A stretch of 64,000 bases of DNA from Cepaea nemoralis (Eukaryota > Mollusca > Gastropoda > Stylommatophora > Helicidae), in assembly GCA_014155875.1 (NCBI GenBank), contig JACEFZ010012588.1:478001-542000 (forward strand), given 5' to 3'. Both the position numbers and the translations under genes were made by a program. This document shows positions 1 through 14,732 of the stretch, one piece after another. The notes below the pieces were generated by a model. That model was not told the DNA's origin. It worked only from the letters and a program-made list of their open reading frames with translations, and did no database searches. Within the stretch, counting starts at the first letter, position 1; each line of letters begins with the position of its first letter.

Positions 1-89
1 GTAATCCGAAGGATGCGGCCCGGAATCGAACCCACGACTTTTGGAGCCCGAGTCAAAAGACTTGACTACTTCGCCACGGAGACTCCTAA
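1..89 (-). mobile_element. SINE-A, tRNA-like head, cut by window edge
   Basis: Read on the minus strand this begins GGAGTCTCCGTGGCGAAGTA and carries an A-box-like and a B-box-like motif (GGTTCGATTCC), as in Pol III-transcribed tRNA-derived SINEs. The tail lies outside the window. The other end of the duplicated block carries the same SINE in opposite orientation. Confidence 0.75.
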
Positions 90-139
90 AATTATAAAAA
101 TTTTGGATTTTATATCCAGGATTATACAGCATTATAAAA

Positions 140-1142
140 ATGCTGGATGCCAAAGAAACAGTGACTGTAAGAAAACTTAGGGTTTGGTTAAGAAAGAACA
201 ATAACATAGAGCTATCCAAAACAACTTTGTGGAAAATTATAAGGACATTATCTTCACTATTTGAAAGTACAAGGGCGGTAGAAATAATCTTTGCGAGCAA
301 CCGCATTTAGGAAGCCATGAGAAGCAGATACCTACGTGAAATAAGGGAAATGCGCAAAGATAATTATAGGCATAGTGTAGTTTGGATGAAATGTGGATCA
401 ATGCGCACCACACAATTGAATAAGGAATGGCAATCAGTGGATGGACAGATAAAGCGATATGTGCCCAGTAGTATAGGACAACTTTTGGTCATGGCCCATG
501 CTGGTAATACGCATAATGGCTTACAACAGAATGCTGGGCTCGTGTTCATATCAAAGCATACAGACAATAGGGATTATCATAATAAGATGAATGGTAATGT
601 ATTTAGAGATTGGCTCGAGAATACTGATGCTTCCATCCCTAGATAGACCGTCGTGTCCAATTATGGACAATGCATGATATCAATGTTGTTGCCCAAGAAG
701 ACAAAATACGTACAACATCGAGCACAAAGGGAGCAATAAAGATATGACTCCGAATGGAAAACATACCATTTCCAGAAACGTATTTCTAGCTAGAATTGTT
801 GTCCCTTGTAAAACAGACGCCAAAAAGCAAGAAATATCAAATCGACAAGTTGATAGAAGAGCATCGTCATGGGTGCTTGAGACTTCCGCCGTACCATTCT
901 CATTTTAACCCTATAGAACTTGTGTGGGCTAAAATTAAAGGACAGGTGGCAGCTGACAATACTATATTCAAATTGTCTGACGTCAGGATACTAATCCAGT
1001 CCGCGCTATTAAATATTGATAAAAGTTACTGGAAAAATGTGAGGACCATGTGTTGAAAGAGGAAGAGCATTATTGGAGAAAGGATGGATTAAATTTTATG
1101 CAACCGAGAGCAGTCATCAACCTAACTGGAATCGTCCGACAC
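140..1142 (+). pseudogene. Tc1/mariner-superfamily transposase, broken copy 1
   Basis: Three open pieces in different frames read as one protein. The first, from the ATG at 140, looks like the DNA-binding helix-turn-helix region (VRKLRVWLRKNNN, SKTTLWKII). The middle piece (317-646) is the start of the DDE catalytic core. The third (796-1056) has RLPPYHSHFNPIELVWAKIK, whose Glu is the last catalytic residue. The second Asp is in MDNA at about 660-675. The first Asp motif, LDE in copy 2, is destroyed here by a frameshift near 380, and there are stops near 310 and 790. This copy cannot encode an active enzyme. Known role of the family: cut-and-paste transposition. Confidence 0.85.
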
Positions 1143-1321
1143 AGATTAAGGTCTGAGCAGATCGCAGACTTTCATCCACTGGGATATTTTGCTATAAATA
1201 TTCAGAAGAATTGCAGGCCCTAAACATTACAGCATCAGCATAATGTCAATGGCAACAGTTTGTATTCCCCAGTGCTGAATTATCAATTCCGCAAGCCCTC
1301 AGCGGTGACAAACAACTGTAT

Positions 1322-1388
1322 TGAAAAAAAAAAAACGAAAAAAACCAAACAAACAAACAAACAAACACACACACACACACACACACTA
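1322..1388. repeat. A-rich tract followed by (AC)n
   Basis: Poly-A with interspersed C and G runs into an AC microsatellite, inside the duplicated block. The copy at 19288-19334 is shorter, so this tract changed length after duplication. Confidence 0.9.
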
Positions 1389-2010
1389 AACGCATTGAAT
1401 ACCAACAGAAGAGTAATATTGCGGTGGAAACTGACATATTGTGGCATAACAAGAAACGTGAGAGCAAACACGTTGTCAAATTAGGGGAAACACACGTGCA
1501 TACGAATCATTCTATAAACTTCAATGAAAAGAGGACCAACATCTTGGTCGTTAAGAAGAAAGCCCACTACAGAGAACTGACAACTATTTTCATAGTGCAA
1601 AACAGGTAATCATGTTCCGTCTCTGAACGGTAAACAGCAGAGTAGACAATCTTTCACGAAGACTCAAAGCGGGTCTGATCACCCATGTGTACGTGTGAAC
1701 AAACTACACAGACAGCTGAACAGATCCTTAAAAATGGAAACATGATGACTAAATTGCGGTAGTCATTTCTGGTCACTCCATACGCACATTAACGCACAGC
1801 TATTTGGAAGCTTTCACGAACTCAATATAAAAAGCTAACATGAATACCTTGTGTACACATTATTAACCAGCAGCTGAAGAAACAAGAAGGAAATGAAAAA
1901 TAAGGTAAGAAATATATTCCTTCTACTTTCCTGTCAATTTACAAATTATTTACCCCATGCCTCTGTAAATTCTCTGTCTTTACTAATATTACACATTGCA
2001 CCCCTCTCGG

Positions 2011-2240
2011 GATTCTCCGTGGTGAAGTGGTCAAGCCGTCTGACTCGGGCTCCGAAGGTTGTATGTTCGATTCCGGGCCGCGTCCTTCATTTCACGAGTG
2101 CATTATTTCGGAGACTCCCGAGGGTCGTCGCTGGAGGTACGGAGTTCGCGCTTTGTGCGACGCTTTCCGCGCTGAGGAAAGAAACTGAGCCATATGGGAT
2201 AAAAACCCGGTGCAATGCAGCCGACCCTGTCGATTTTAAG
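2011..2240 (+). mobile_element. SINE-A, nearly complete
   Basis: This starts GATTCTCCGTGGTGAAGTGG, with the A-box region followed by the B box ATGTTCGATTCCGGG. A non-tRNA body follows (GCCATATGGGATAAAAACCC and GTGCAATGCAGCCGACCCTG). The same body occurs in reverse at 17823-18045, 35375-35530, 55800-55995 and 58240-58475. Its length and two-part structure fit a tRNA-derived SINE. Confidence 0.8.
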
Positions 2241-2555
2241 CTACTTCTTTCATTGCACCCACTCCCATACGAATTCGGATACGCCTTGTGTGTCATCTGA
2301 ATTGGCGGGGCTTATCATTACTGTAAACATAAATTTGTTAGCGAGAAATCACTAGTTTTTCAGCAAAACATCAAAGAAATGTCGTCGCATCCGATGATTT
2401 AAGTTGTTTTAGAACATATCAAAGACATATTCCTTGGGTGGGGGTAAATATAAGACGGCTGGAATATTTCATAACGATGCAACAGACAGTTGTCAAAATA
2501 ATTGATCGTGAATGAAGGCATTCTTTTCGGGACATACTATAGTACATCGAAGGCA

Positions 2556-2602
2556 GCTGAAAATGCTGATGTTAACTGCAACGTCCTGTAAAGGATATGC
2601 AC
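2556..2602 (+). mobile_element. SINE-B, 3' tail only
   Basis: AAAATGCTGATGTTAACTGC followed by the tail GTCCTGTAAAGGATATGC. This is the conserved 3' end of SINE-B without its tRNA-like head, consistent with 5' truncation. It runs directly into a long AC/AT microsatellite. Confidence 0.7.
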
Positions 2603-5220
<2,618 letters not shown>

Positions 5221-5449
5221 CAATCTCTTCCACGATGGCCAGCCATGTTCACTATCGTATCAGGAACACGCCTCACTTGTGCCATACACTCTGCTATTTC
5301 GCTTCCGAAGCCGTTGATCTGCTAAGATTCACACGCCTTGTTCGCAGTCCCAGTCTTTGTGTACCAGGGATAGTCATTCGCTTAATAGGATATTACCCCT
5401 ACATCACTCATATAGGTCAGCCAGTCAGTCCAGACTGTTGCCCGTGGCA

Positions 5450-5716
5450 GGGCCATGCGGTAAATTTTCTCATTATGATGCAAGTATTCGGAATGCCGCC
5501 CCTCCCTCGCTGTCTATGCCGCCCCCTTACGGTGCCACCTGATGGGGCCGCCCCTATGTATCATAGCCCGGCACGGTCCTGGCCCGTTGTGTGACCGCCG
5601 CCGTACATAAGTTGTATTCGGGGGAGTCATACATGATCTAGATAAAAAGATGGGAACCAAACAGGATCCTGGTCAATCCCTTGGGATATGGCTGCCACTC
5701 ACCGTGAAGTACTATT

Positions 5717-5802
<86 letters not shown>

Positions 5803-6037
5803 CATCACCATTTATTCACAACATATGATATATAACTCTGTAACATGCACCTGCCGAGATGCAGAGAAATATAATCAGGCCCGTGCCGGGCTATGATACA
5901 GAGGGGCGGCCGCATCAGGAGGCACAGTAAGGGGGCTTCATAAGGTGACGGCATTTAAAAACAAATAAACAAACAAACACATAAGGGGCGGCATTTCGAA
6001 GACTTGCATCATACTGAGAAAATCTACTGCACGGTGC
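5450..6037. repeat. Imperfect fold-back with central (CT)n
   Basis: The left arm (about 5450-5580) contains TTCTCATTATGATGCAAGTA and the palindromic CATAGCCCGGCACGG. The right arm (about 5876-6037) contains their reverse complements, including TACTTGCATCATACTGAGAA-like sequence and CCGTGCCGGGCTATG. A CT microsatellite (5723-5799) lies between the arms. No protein is recognisable. It could be a MITE-like element or two inverted copies of a dispersed repeat. Confidence 0.75.
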
Positions 6038-6043
6038 TGAATA

Positions 6044-6074
<31 letters not shown>

Positions 6075-6077
6075 TTC

Positions 6078-6296
6078 GCATATCCTTTACAGGACACTGC
6101 AGTTCCAGCTGCTGTTGATGTCTTGGCAAGTTTTACGTTCAGTAGTTTGCCATTGTTTCTGATCGACCTGCTCACATTTCATCCGCAAGTAACCATCGCG
6201 GCGCGATCCGTTGCCGAATCTCGCGCAGCTGTGTTTCGTACGAGAGTATACGGGATTACGAACAACGTCCTTAACGCCTTCGCCATAGAGACATGC
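6078..6296 (-). mobile_element. SINE-B, near full length
   Basis: On the plus strand it begins with the tail complement GCATATCCTTTACAGGACAC and runs through AGTAGTTTGCCATTGTTTCT to the tRNA-like head ending CCTTCGCCATAGAG. The B-box region reads GTTTCGTACGAG. An (AT)n tract (6042-6066) and a T run sit at its 3' side, typical of SINE tails. Confidence 0.85.
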
Positions 6297-6439
6297 TGAA
6301 TGTAATTGCCTTCCCCAAAATATTAGTACAAGAATGAGTCATGTATTAATGACTATCGCATATTTGCAGTGCGCTTTAATACCCATATTGTTATTATTTT
6401 TGTTGTCTAAAATTAACCTTATGAGTGATGTGAATGAAA

Positions 6440-6660
6440 TAATGTATTACAGCAGAGAGATACGAAGGGCAGAACAGCAGAAGGGCCTGCGTGCCCATTT
6501 CTTAACTCTTTGAAAATAAAGTTTATTCGTTCAAGGATAGTCTCGAAGTCCGGTGCACTCACCATATCTTTAAATTTGTATATTGCCTATGATGTCTTCT
6601 AATCGCTACTCCCCCCCCCCCCCCCCACCACCACCACTTCTATGAGTGCCGACCAATACC
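6440..6660 (+). repeat. Dispersed repeat, probable LINE 3' UTR
   Basis: GGGCAGAACAGCAGAAGGGC, then CTGCGTGCCCATTTCTTAAC and TTGAAAATAAAGTTTATTCG, ending near a C run and TCTATGAGTGCCGACCAATA. The same order occurs at 26640-27490, where a mariner element interrupts it. It contains AATAAA and no reading frame. Probably the untranslated 3' part of a non-LTR element. Confidence 0.6.
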
Positions 6661-7344
6661 CCATTATTTATTTCTAATGCTACTTCAATGGCCTCCAGCA
6701 TTCCCCAACAATCGATGCTCCTTCAATAACCAATTGAAGTGTCATGCGATGTTCGTCCATCATGAATGACGAGGACCATTCAATACACTGCATCTTTTGA
6801 TGAGGAACGAATGACTTGCGCTTTAGTTTTATATAGCGAGGTAGTGGTCGCGCAACTCCGTCGTCCCCGCTCTCTCGTCTGTGTCAATCTGGCTCCAGTG
6901 GCGAGCATGGCAAGACGACTGGAAGACGGACACAGATGCAGTGGACGTTAGGCTGCCACGGCCTAAAAAGTTTCATGCATTGAACACTCGTTGTGCTCCC
7001 ATTGTGTTCGTCCACAATGCCCACTTCATGCAATTTAGTCGCAATTGAAGCGAATAATCCGGCACGGTAATTTCCAACAGCGACACCGGTCGCTTCGCGA
7101 CCACCTATTGCTGCGGAATATATTGTCGGCGTATAAGATGACCAATATAAGAGATGACCCAAAGTCGTCTAATGCGTAAAAGATGAGGACAATTTATACC
7201 GCACAATGAACCACCACAATTATAACCAACGCTACAAAGGCTAGTTGAATCAGGTGGAAAGTTTCGTTGTTTCTTCTTCACAAAACGGATGGATAGATGG
7301 AGGATGGAGATGCCTCGCATATTATATGGCAGCCCCACCAATTG
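6661..7344. other. No gene recognised
   Basis: Mixed-composition sequence without a convincing reading frame. A short stretch near 7199-7270 (CACAATGAACCACCACAATT) recurs at about 60012-60075, so at least part is an uncharacterised dispersed repeat. Confidence 0.5.
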
Positions 7345-7470
7345 GGGGTGAGGGGGGGGGGGTGTTGAGCAGTGTCTTTCCCTCAGGCCCTGTGGTTATG
7401 GATTCGAATTCTCATCGAGATATTTTTAAAACCGACCTGGTCTTCCAGACCAACCCAGTATTAAAACATC
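7345..7470 (+). mobile_element. SINE-like tRNA-derived fragment
   Basis: A B-box-like GGATTCGAATTCTC follows GAGCAGTGTCTTTCCCTCAG, then a body CCGACCTGGTCTTCCAGACC ending in an ATC-rich tail. The body partly resembles 63105-63200 (ACTGACCGGAGCTTCCAGGT). Short and diverged. Confidence 0.4.
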
Positions 7471-7735
7471 ATCATCATGTGCTATAACGATAAGCATGGG
7501 TGGTGATAGTTTGCCATATCACACGATCATCAGTCTGTCTATAAGGGCTGTGTTCTCGTCTCTACCTTGCCATGTGGTCAAACCACATGTAGTTATCTCT
7601 CTGCCTTCCGCTCTCTCGTTTTCAATTGCAATCTATGAAGAAAGATGTTCCGGCCCAGTTCAACTGTCGAATGTTCGATTGGTTAAAATTGGTACCCTTA
7701 TGGTGTATCTAGTACTCCTTCTTGCGTAGATAGGG
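7471..7735 (-). pseudogene. LINE ORF2 3' end, decayed
   Basis: The sequence begins with the ATC-rich tail and TGTGCTATAACGATAAGCAT, then TGCCATATCACACGATCATC. This matches the 3' coding end of the LINE seen at 30060-30240 and 55200-55350. Only scattered residues of the C-terminus can be followed on the minus strand. Confidence 0.5.
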
Positions 7736-8630
7736 CTGTGTTTTCGCTTCCTGGGGTCAGTGTTGTGTGTCTGTTAGTGAGTTATAACTTTGGTGGCTTT
7801 TCACATATCTGGTCTGAGTCGTACACTTGTAAGACCTGGTGTAGTTGTGTTCCAGCCCCGTCTCATGGTGGTTTTTTTTTTTTTTTACTTCAGGGAGTAT
7901 TTTACCAGTTGTTTCCCCCACCTCCCTTGTGGTTCATCTATTTCCCCGTCTTGGTCTGTTTTCGTATCTTCCTAATGTCCGTGCTATCTTGTGTTGTGGA
8001 CGACTTGGTAGCTTGATCTTGGTGGCGAGTGCTCTCTTTCCATGGCCGCTGTCCATTCTTGGTCGCTGTCGTTTTAGATTTTTTACCTCCTCTTCTATTT
8101 CCTCTTCTGTTTATTTCTCTTCTGTCTGGGACTTGATGTCTACTGTTTCTGATGTCTCATTCTTTGACTTGAGCGTTTCTATCGTTTCTATTTATTCTAG
8201 GATCTTCGTCGGAGTCTCCTCCGTGTCAGTCTTTATTGCAGCCATTCGATCGACATCCTGTTCAAACCTGTTGTAACACTCTTTCGTTTTCCATCAAGTT
8301 TACCAGTTGTCAGTTTTCGAGTTTATTTCCCCTCGTAGCCTGACCAAAGCCTGCTCCACGGCGAAAGGGTTACGTACGACACAGTACGATCTCGTCAGTC
8401 CCCGTTCGTAAAACACCTGCGGGCGATTTCGAAGTAGGACTCGACTTATTCGTCTGTTTTTTTTTTTTGTTCTGTGGTTTCTTTACATGTATCGTCGACG
8501 GTCCGTTCTTCAGTAACAGCATGGCGAACGATCCTCCTCCCATGTTCCGACTCTTGATCCGATGGTAGACTACAAATTCTTTCCACCATTTAGATAGCAG
8601 CAATCTAGAATATTTACTTGCCAATTCCGG
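7736..8630 (-). pseudogene. Decayed coding region, unrecognised (retroelement ORF1-like)
   Basis: On the minus strand several frames, joined by frameshifts, give a charged, Glu/Lys/Thr-rich protein with stretches such as EEIEEEVKNLKRQRPRMDSG and the upstream FAMLLLKNGPSTIHVKKPQ. Composition and position beside LINE 3' sequence suggest the nucleic-acid-binding first ORF of a retroelement. No diagnostic domain such as a CCHC knuckle or RRM is visible, so this is not a firm call. Confidence 0.35.
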
Positions 8631-9450
8631 GCGGCTATACTCTGGTTCGGCTGCCTCCTCTTCGTATCTTATGATGATGTGGATATGGAATTCTAGTACA
8701 ATAAATCAGCGCATGTGTTATCCTACCTGGTATGAACTCAATTTCGCGCTGTACCCCTGTAGATTCAATAGCCCATGTCTGTATTTTCCTGTTCGCCACT
8801 GGAGCTCTAGAAAAAGACTTTTTTAAAGCATGTGGTCAGTGTAATGACAAAATTGCGTTATTTAGTAGTCAATTAGTTTCTGTAAAGGTAATGAATCGCG
8901 TACGCTTCTTCTCGATAGTAGCCATTTTTTTTGTGATTTTACTAAGTTATGAGACAGGAAGTCGATAGGCCGTTCATTTTTAACCCCTGGTATTCCAGAT
9001 TCTTTCCTTCTAGGGTACCCAAACATGATCCTACTGCATGTCCGAAGCATCGTGATAGTATCAAAAATGTTGGTTAAGTTTGGAGGCGTCAACAGTAGGT
9101 CACCAGTGTTAAAGCTGTTTTTAGTAGTGCGAAGGGCTTTTTAGACACTCATCATCCACTTAACTGGCGTACTTGGCTGTAAATTTGTAATTTGGTCAGC
9201 TATCTGAGAATGCTAGGAATAACGCCTATAATACGCACATGTTCCATAAAAGCACGTCGTACTTCCTTAAGTTTGTTGGAGCAGGTACTCTTTAATAATC
9301 TATTTTTGTGATTGTTGATTAATACCGCCTCTATGTATAATATACCGCAAATATTATGTTTCAGTTTTAAAAATGGCACTTACTAAGCTTCAACTTCACA
9401 TCTGCTTTCTTAACTGTCAAACATAGTTAATAAAAAACAAACTAAAAAAA
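8631..9450. other. No gene recognised
   Basis: AT-rich sequence without a supported reading frame or clear repeat. It separates the decayed ORF1-like region from the Gypsy-like remnant. Confidence 0.5.
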
Positions 9451-9611
9451 ACAAAACCAAATATGTTCAAATGATCTCACATATCCTTGATATAGCATCA
9501 ACTATATCATCAAAGATAAGCAATGAGCGGAACTTTGCATACCCTCTAGGAACTTTATTTATTAAGAGCATATAGTGCGAGGGCGCCCGTCTTGACACAA
9601 AAGCATCAGCG

Positions 9612-9880
9612 TCACAGATACGTACGAGCCCATGTGGGTACAAAAGGCACTTTTTCGTTGCGCGTCTTATGACATCGGAATACACCAAAACCCTGAACCT
9701 TGCGGTCCAACGTTGTGAAATATGTAGAGCCATCAATTAGCCCCAAACTCTCATCAATTACCGCAGTGGGTATGCTACATTCTTGGTGATTTTGTTCAAC
9801 GCCTGTTAGTCGCAACAGAAACGACTCGAACCATCAGGCTTGGCCACGATGACAACCGGCGAGATGACCATTCTGACTTC
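9612..9880 (-). pseudogene. Gypsy-type reverse transcriptase fragment
   Basis: The minus strand reads SPVVIVAKPDGSSRFCCD, then a stop, QALN, then IPTAVIDESLGLIDGSTYFTTLD. These match RT motifs of Ty3/Gypsy elements (SPVVLV.K.DGS.RFCVDYRALN and the ...YFSTLDL stretch). The first catalytic Asp is in TTLD. The palm motif YxDD is not found downstream, where the sequence breaks off. Confidence 0.8.
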
Positions 9881-11109
9881 GACCTGTTTTTTTCCTGCTT
9901 TCAGCCTCTCTTCTATGCCTTTTCAGCATTATTTCATCTGTCTTTAATGGAGTTCTATTGGTGTTTTTAAACTTATTGGTGGATGATCTCCCGTGTGTTA
10001 ATTCCCTGTTTTAACTGTTCGTGTCTTTTCCAAACTCTAAATCATTTATCGCAAACAACATCTGATTTTGCTTTATAAATGTTCTAAAAACACTTCCTTG
10101 TTTTCCTGGCGGAGCTTTAATTGTGACAACAATTCTTGTTCCCTTGTTAATTGTCTAGTGCATGTATATGGAACTTTATTTTTTTCTGGATGGAGGGATC
10201 AATTCATCCATTCCGATTTTCCTTCTTCTTCCGCATCCGCGTCTGTCACTTCTCCTTTCCTAGAAGTTTCCAAATAACTTGTTCCCGAACTTCTTGTTCT
10301 ATTGTTGCCAATATTTCACTAATGTTATGATCTAATTTTGCTATCACAACTCCTCTATATAACTTGATTTCTCTCCCTGTGTTGTTGATAACCATTACTG
10401 GAAAGGTTAAGTGTTTATCCAACTCCATTACTCATCTGGAACCTCCAAACCAGGCTCATCAATTATTTCCTCTTGTAATCGGTGATTCTGACTGTGTTTC
10501 CATCCACATAATATGGGTTTTCTCTTCAGCTTCGCTTGTATCAAATAAACCGACTGTGGTTTTAACGTCGTTGTCATTTTAACCCTAACTAGGGCTGATA
10601 TATGCATATCCTCTTTCCATATCTAATATCGTCCTCTGAATTTTAACTTATGTAAATCATAAAAAGTCTTTTCCATTCTTATATCAAAAAAATCTCTCCT
10701 ATCAACATATTCTATTTAAACCCCTCACTACATGAAAAAGGTGTCTTAGTTGATCCCTCCTAACTTAAAATTTATCATTGTTTGTCCAACTACTGTAAAT
10801 TCTGTCCAGTAACAGAGTTGTAAATTATTAACTACACTTAAATACTCTACAATTCTTACTATTTTGTATAAAAAAACTTCTTTTACTACACTAACTTGAG
10901 CTCCGAATCTATTAATGTACGAACTCTATACTTCCCTATTTCTAATATACACGAGCTATAATCTGTTTTATCTTCTAAAATTTCTTGACTCATCCAGTTG
11001 AAAATATTCTCTGTTCGACCTATTATACTTGTTACTAACCATACTCTCTAACGCTTGGGACCCTATTATTACCCTCCTATATAGGTCCTGTCTAATAGGT
11101 GGGCGCCGA

Positions 11110-12057
11110 TTACTGTGTTCTTGTACCTGTAAAGTTCCTGTGTCCATCAACGACATTCCTACTCACCCCTATTATTATCATGTCTACCCTGTGTATTCGA
11201 CTGGACACGCTGTTATTACAAAAACGAGAAACATGTCCCCGTTGACCACAAACCCAACAGACAATATTTGTGTATTTTGTGTTTCCTACTGACTCACTTG
11301 TAGGGTATCTCACATTTCTTCTTTCAACATAATCGCTCCTATTTCTACTTGTAAGGTTTGTATACCGCCTCTCCTATTCCATCGAATCTTGTTTGTCCTA
11401 TTTCCATGGGTTCCTCAACTCTGTCATCCGATTGCTTCCCACTTCTCGTCCTGTTCTTAATCTAAACCTTCGTCTCAAATTTTCCTCTTGTACCGCGATA
11501 TCCACCGCTTGTGATAACCTCTCAGGGTTTTCCTCATCAGCTAAGTTTCAAACCATCAGATTTGATGCCATCTACAAAAATCCCTACTAACATCCTTTCC
11601 ACCTCCTCCCCTCGCACATTCTGTCTAAGAATGCTTCTTCAGCCAAGTTAATCAATCTATCGCTAAACAACTGTACCGTCCTCCGTTATTTTGTTTAGCC
11701 TGCCTCAACACCGAAAACGCATGTTGTGGATCCGTTATTTCTGCATATTTCCTTGCTAGGTCTTCTTGAACTGTTCCACGTCTCATCTACTCTAGCCTCT
11801 AATTTTCTTCTGATATGATCCGAAAACTGGTTCCGTTGCCGTCTGATAAGCCAGTCTCATTTTTTCTTCATCTGTTGCTGAGATCAAATAGGCATATTTT
11901 TCTATAGAAGTGACCCATTTCTTATAGTCTCTGGCCTGTCACTAAACTTTACAATTCTGTTGTCATCCCTTGTTGTTTTATCACCATATTAAGTCGGCCT
12001 ACTGCTGTCCCGACGCCCTGACAAAACCTGTGCCAAAGTGGTCCTGTTCCGCCATGC
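11110..12057 (-). pseudogene. Gypsy-type gag remnant with CCHC knuckle
   Basis: An ATG at about 12057 opens MAEQDHFGTGFVRASGQQ. After stops, the gag-like stretch DYKKWVTSIEKYAYLISAT and EEKMRLAYQTATEPVSDHIR follows. Near 11235-11275 a zinc knuckle CWVCGQRGHVSRFC has the CX2CX4HX4C spacing used by gag nucleocapsids to bind RNA. Several frameshifts interrupt it. The start region is present in three tandem versions at 12030-12480. Confidence 0.75.
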
Positions 12058-12480
12058 TGAAAAAATACCGAAACAAAGCAAGCAAAAAAAACACACAATT
12101 TCAATTTCTTAATTTAAAGAAGATGTGCTGAGGTGTCCTGTTCCGCTTTGCTGAAAAATACTAAAACGAAGCAAGCAAAAAAAAAACACACAATTTCAAT
12201 TTTCCAATTTAAGGAAGATGACCTATTGTTTTGGAAAACAATTAATTCAGGTAATTCATATTCATCTATTAAGCTGAACTGTTATACTGAAATCACCAAA
12301 TCAATTTCACAGGCGTATTTATCTAAACCAACTATATGCTTCACACAAGAGCAGTGTTCAATTAGTCAATTGTACCTATGCTCGTTATCGGTCAAAATAC
12401 GCCAGAAGTCTTGTTCTGCCATTCTGAAATATTCTAAAATATAGCACGGAACAGAATTTCAATTTCTTAATTTTTAAAGA
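12030..12480. repeat. Three tandem copies of gag start/leader sequence
   Basis: TCCTGTTCCGCCATGCTGAA (about 12042), TCCTGTTCCGCTTTGCTGAA (about 12137) and CTTGTTCTGCCATTCTGAAA (about 12410) are each followed by an A-rich stretch and AATTTCAATTTCTTAATTT-like sequence. On the minus strand the first and third copies retain an ATG reading MAEQD. The first two are 95 bp apart. Confidence 0.7.
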
Positions 12481-13640
12481 GCACAATTCCCTTATTTTAT
12501 AAAATTGTTCAGTTTAATTACTATGTTCATATAATACAAAATTTTACCCTGAATCTGTTTCGTTGTTCAAGGAATCACGTTCTTCGACTCGCCGTCATAT
12601 TCGAACATCCGGAGCTTAAAATCAGTCGTAGAGTTCAGGTAGCTGAGCTTAGTTTGGGTAGCGGAGATTAGGTAGCCTGTCTCTTCCTCTCAGGTCACTT
12701 CTCATGGGCTGCCAGAAATTCTTCAACCCGTGGTTGGGTCCCGACCAGCTTGTTTTTCTTTGTCTTCACCCCGGGTGGGGTACATCATCGACGTCTTCAT
12801 GAGGTCTTAGTAATAACGAGGCCCCAAAAAATTATCAGGATCAGCCGAGGCCTAGCGATAATTGAGTGTTTCAAGAATTTATGGCCCGATCAACGATCAT
12901 GCTGTCCTGACAACTCCTGATTAGCTCTTTAACTTTGAGCAACTTGAATTGCTGGTTTGCCCAAACTCTCAGGATAGGATCACTCCTGGTCAATCAGAAC
13001 GATGTAAGGTAGCGGTTTTGATAGCTCTTGCAACGCAAAATTTCAGTCCATGTCAAGCCTGTTGCTAACAATCAAACTGCAGAAGGGCGGCCATACAAAC
13101 TTCTTTCACTGTGAACTCTGCAAAACGGCTGATATAACAAACTTCTTGTTACTACTTTGACCGTTATCTGAAGTCTTAAAAAAGACTTACAAAGGACCAC
13201 TCCTGGGCGAGCTTTTGGCCTCTGTATTCAGATATTATCACTATTTACAAGTTACTGGCCATCTTTTGGTGCGTCTGTTATCAGGTTCAATAATTGTTCT
13301 TTCACGTGCCGCTAGTATTGTGTTTGTTTGTTTATTTCTTGAACCTTTCCCTTTCCGCGACGTTATTCAATCCTGGCTTCGCATTGTTTTGTTTTTCTCA
13401 TCCTCAGGTTCGCATCCTGGTCACGGCACCATTTCGCCTTTTATAACAGTGTGTAAGAAGACGAAGGCATGTAGTTTGGTTGTTGATAAAACGTTTATTG
13501 GCTTAACTTGACAAAGCTTCGATGTACACCTCCATTCTCTACTATGCCCGGGTCTCAACTGCCCATACCAACCCAATACGTCACGATTGAGCATCTCCCA
13601 CCCCTTTCAGTCTCAATGCTCAATCGTGCTGTATCTGTGT
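12481..13640. other. Upstream flank of Gypsy remnant, no gene recognised
   Basis: This stretch lies upstream of the minus-strand gag and could hold the leader and an LTR, but no second LTR copy exists in the window to prove it. No reading frame is convincing. TTGATAAAACGTTTATTGGC near 13482 is not linked to a recognised gene. Confidence 0.4.
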
Positions 13641-13677
13641 TTCCCACTAGATCCTAATACTACCCAATACTGTTACA

Positions 13678-14660
<983 letters not shown>

Positions 14661-14732
14661 CAATGATGATGAATGATGATTATGATGATGATGAAGGATA
14701 AGACAAAATACAGACAACTGGAAAGTACTTAC

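Larger units (their letters stand above)
1..2547. repeat. Segmental duplication, copy 1
   Basis: This block matches 17960-20887 almost base for base, with scattered substitutions and small indels. It contains, in order, the end of a minus-strand SINE-A, a broken Tc1-like transposase, a short A-rich/AC tract and a plus-strand SINE-A. Similarity stops at the shared GGGACATACTATAGTACAT. The window starts inside the block, so its left limit is unknown. Copy 2 differs mainly by a 398-bp SINE-C insertion that is absent here. Confidence 0.9.
9451..12057 (-). mobile_element. Ty3/Gypsy-like LTR retrotransposon remnant
   Basis: Minus-strand fragments occur in the order gag, CCHC zinc knuckle, protease/linker region, reverse transcriptase. 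The linker region (10246-10428) reads VMVINNTGREIKLYRGVVIAKL, typical of the stretch before the RT of Gypsy elements. RNase H and integrase are missing, and no paired LTR is visible. Frameshifts and stops are frequent throughout, so the element is dead. Confidence 0.75.

Noticed and set aside
2011..2090. Possible tRNA gene (A and B boxes)
   Set aside because: The cloverleaf cannot be completed, and the same head is joined to a conserved non-tRNA body at several sites: a SINE.
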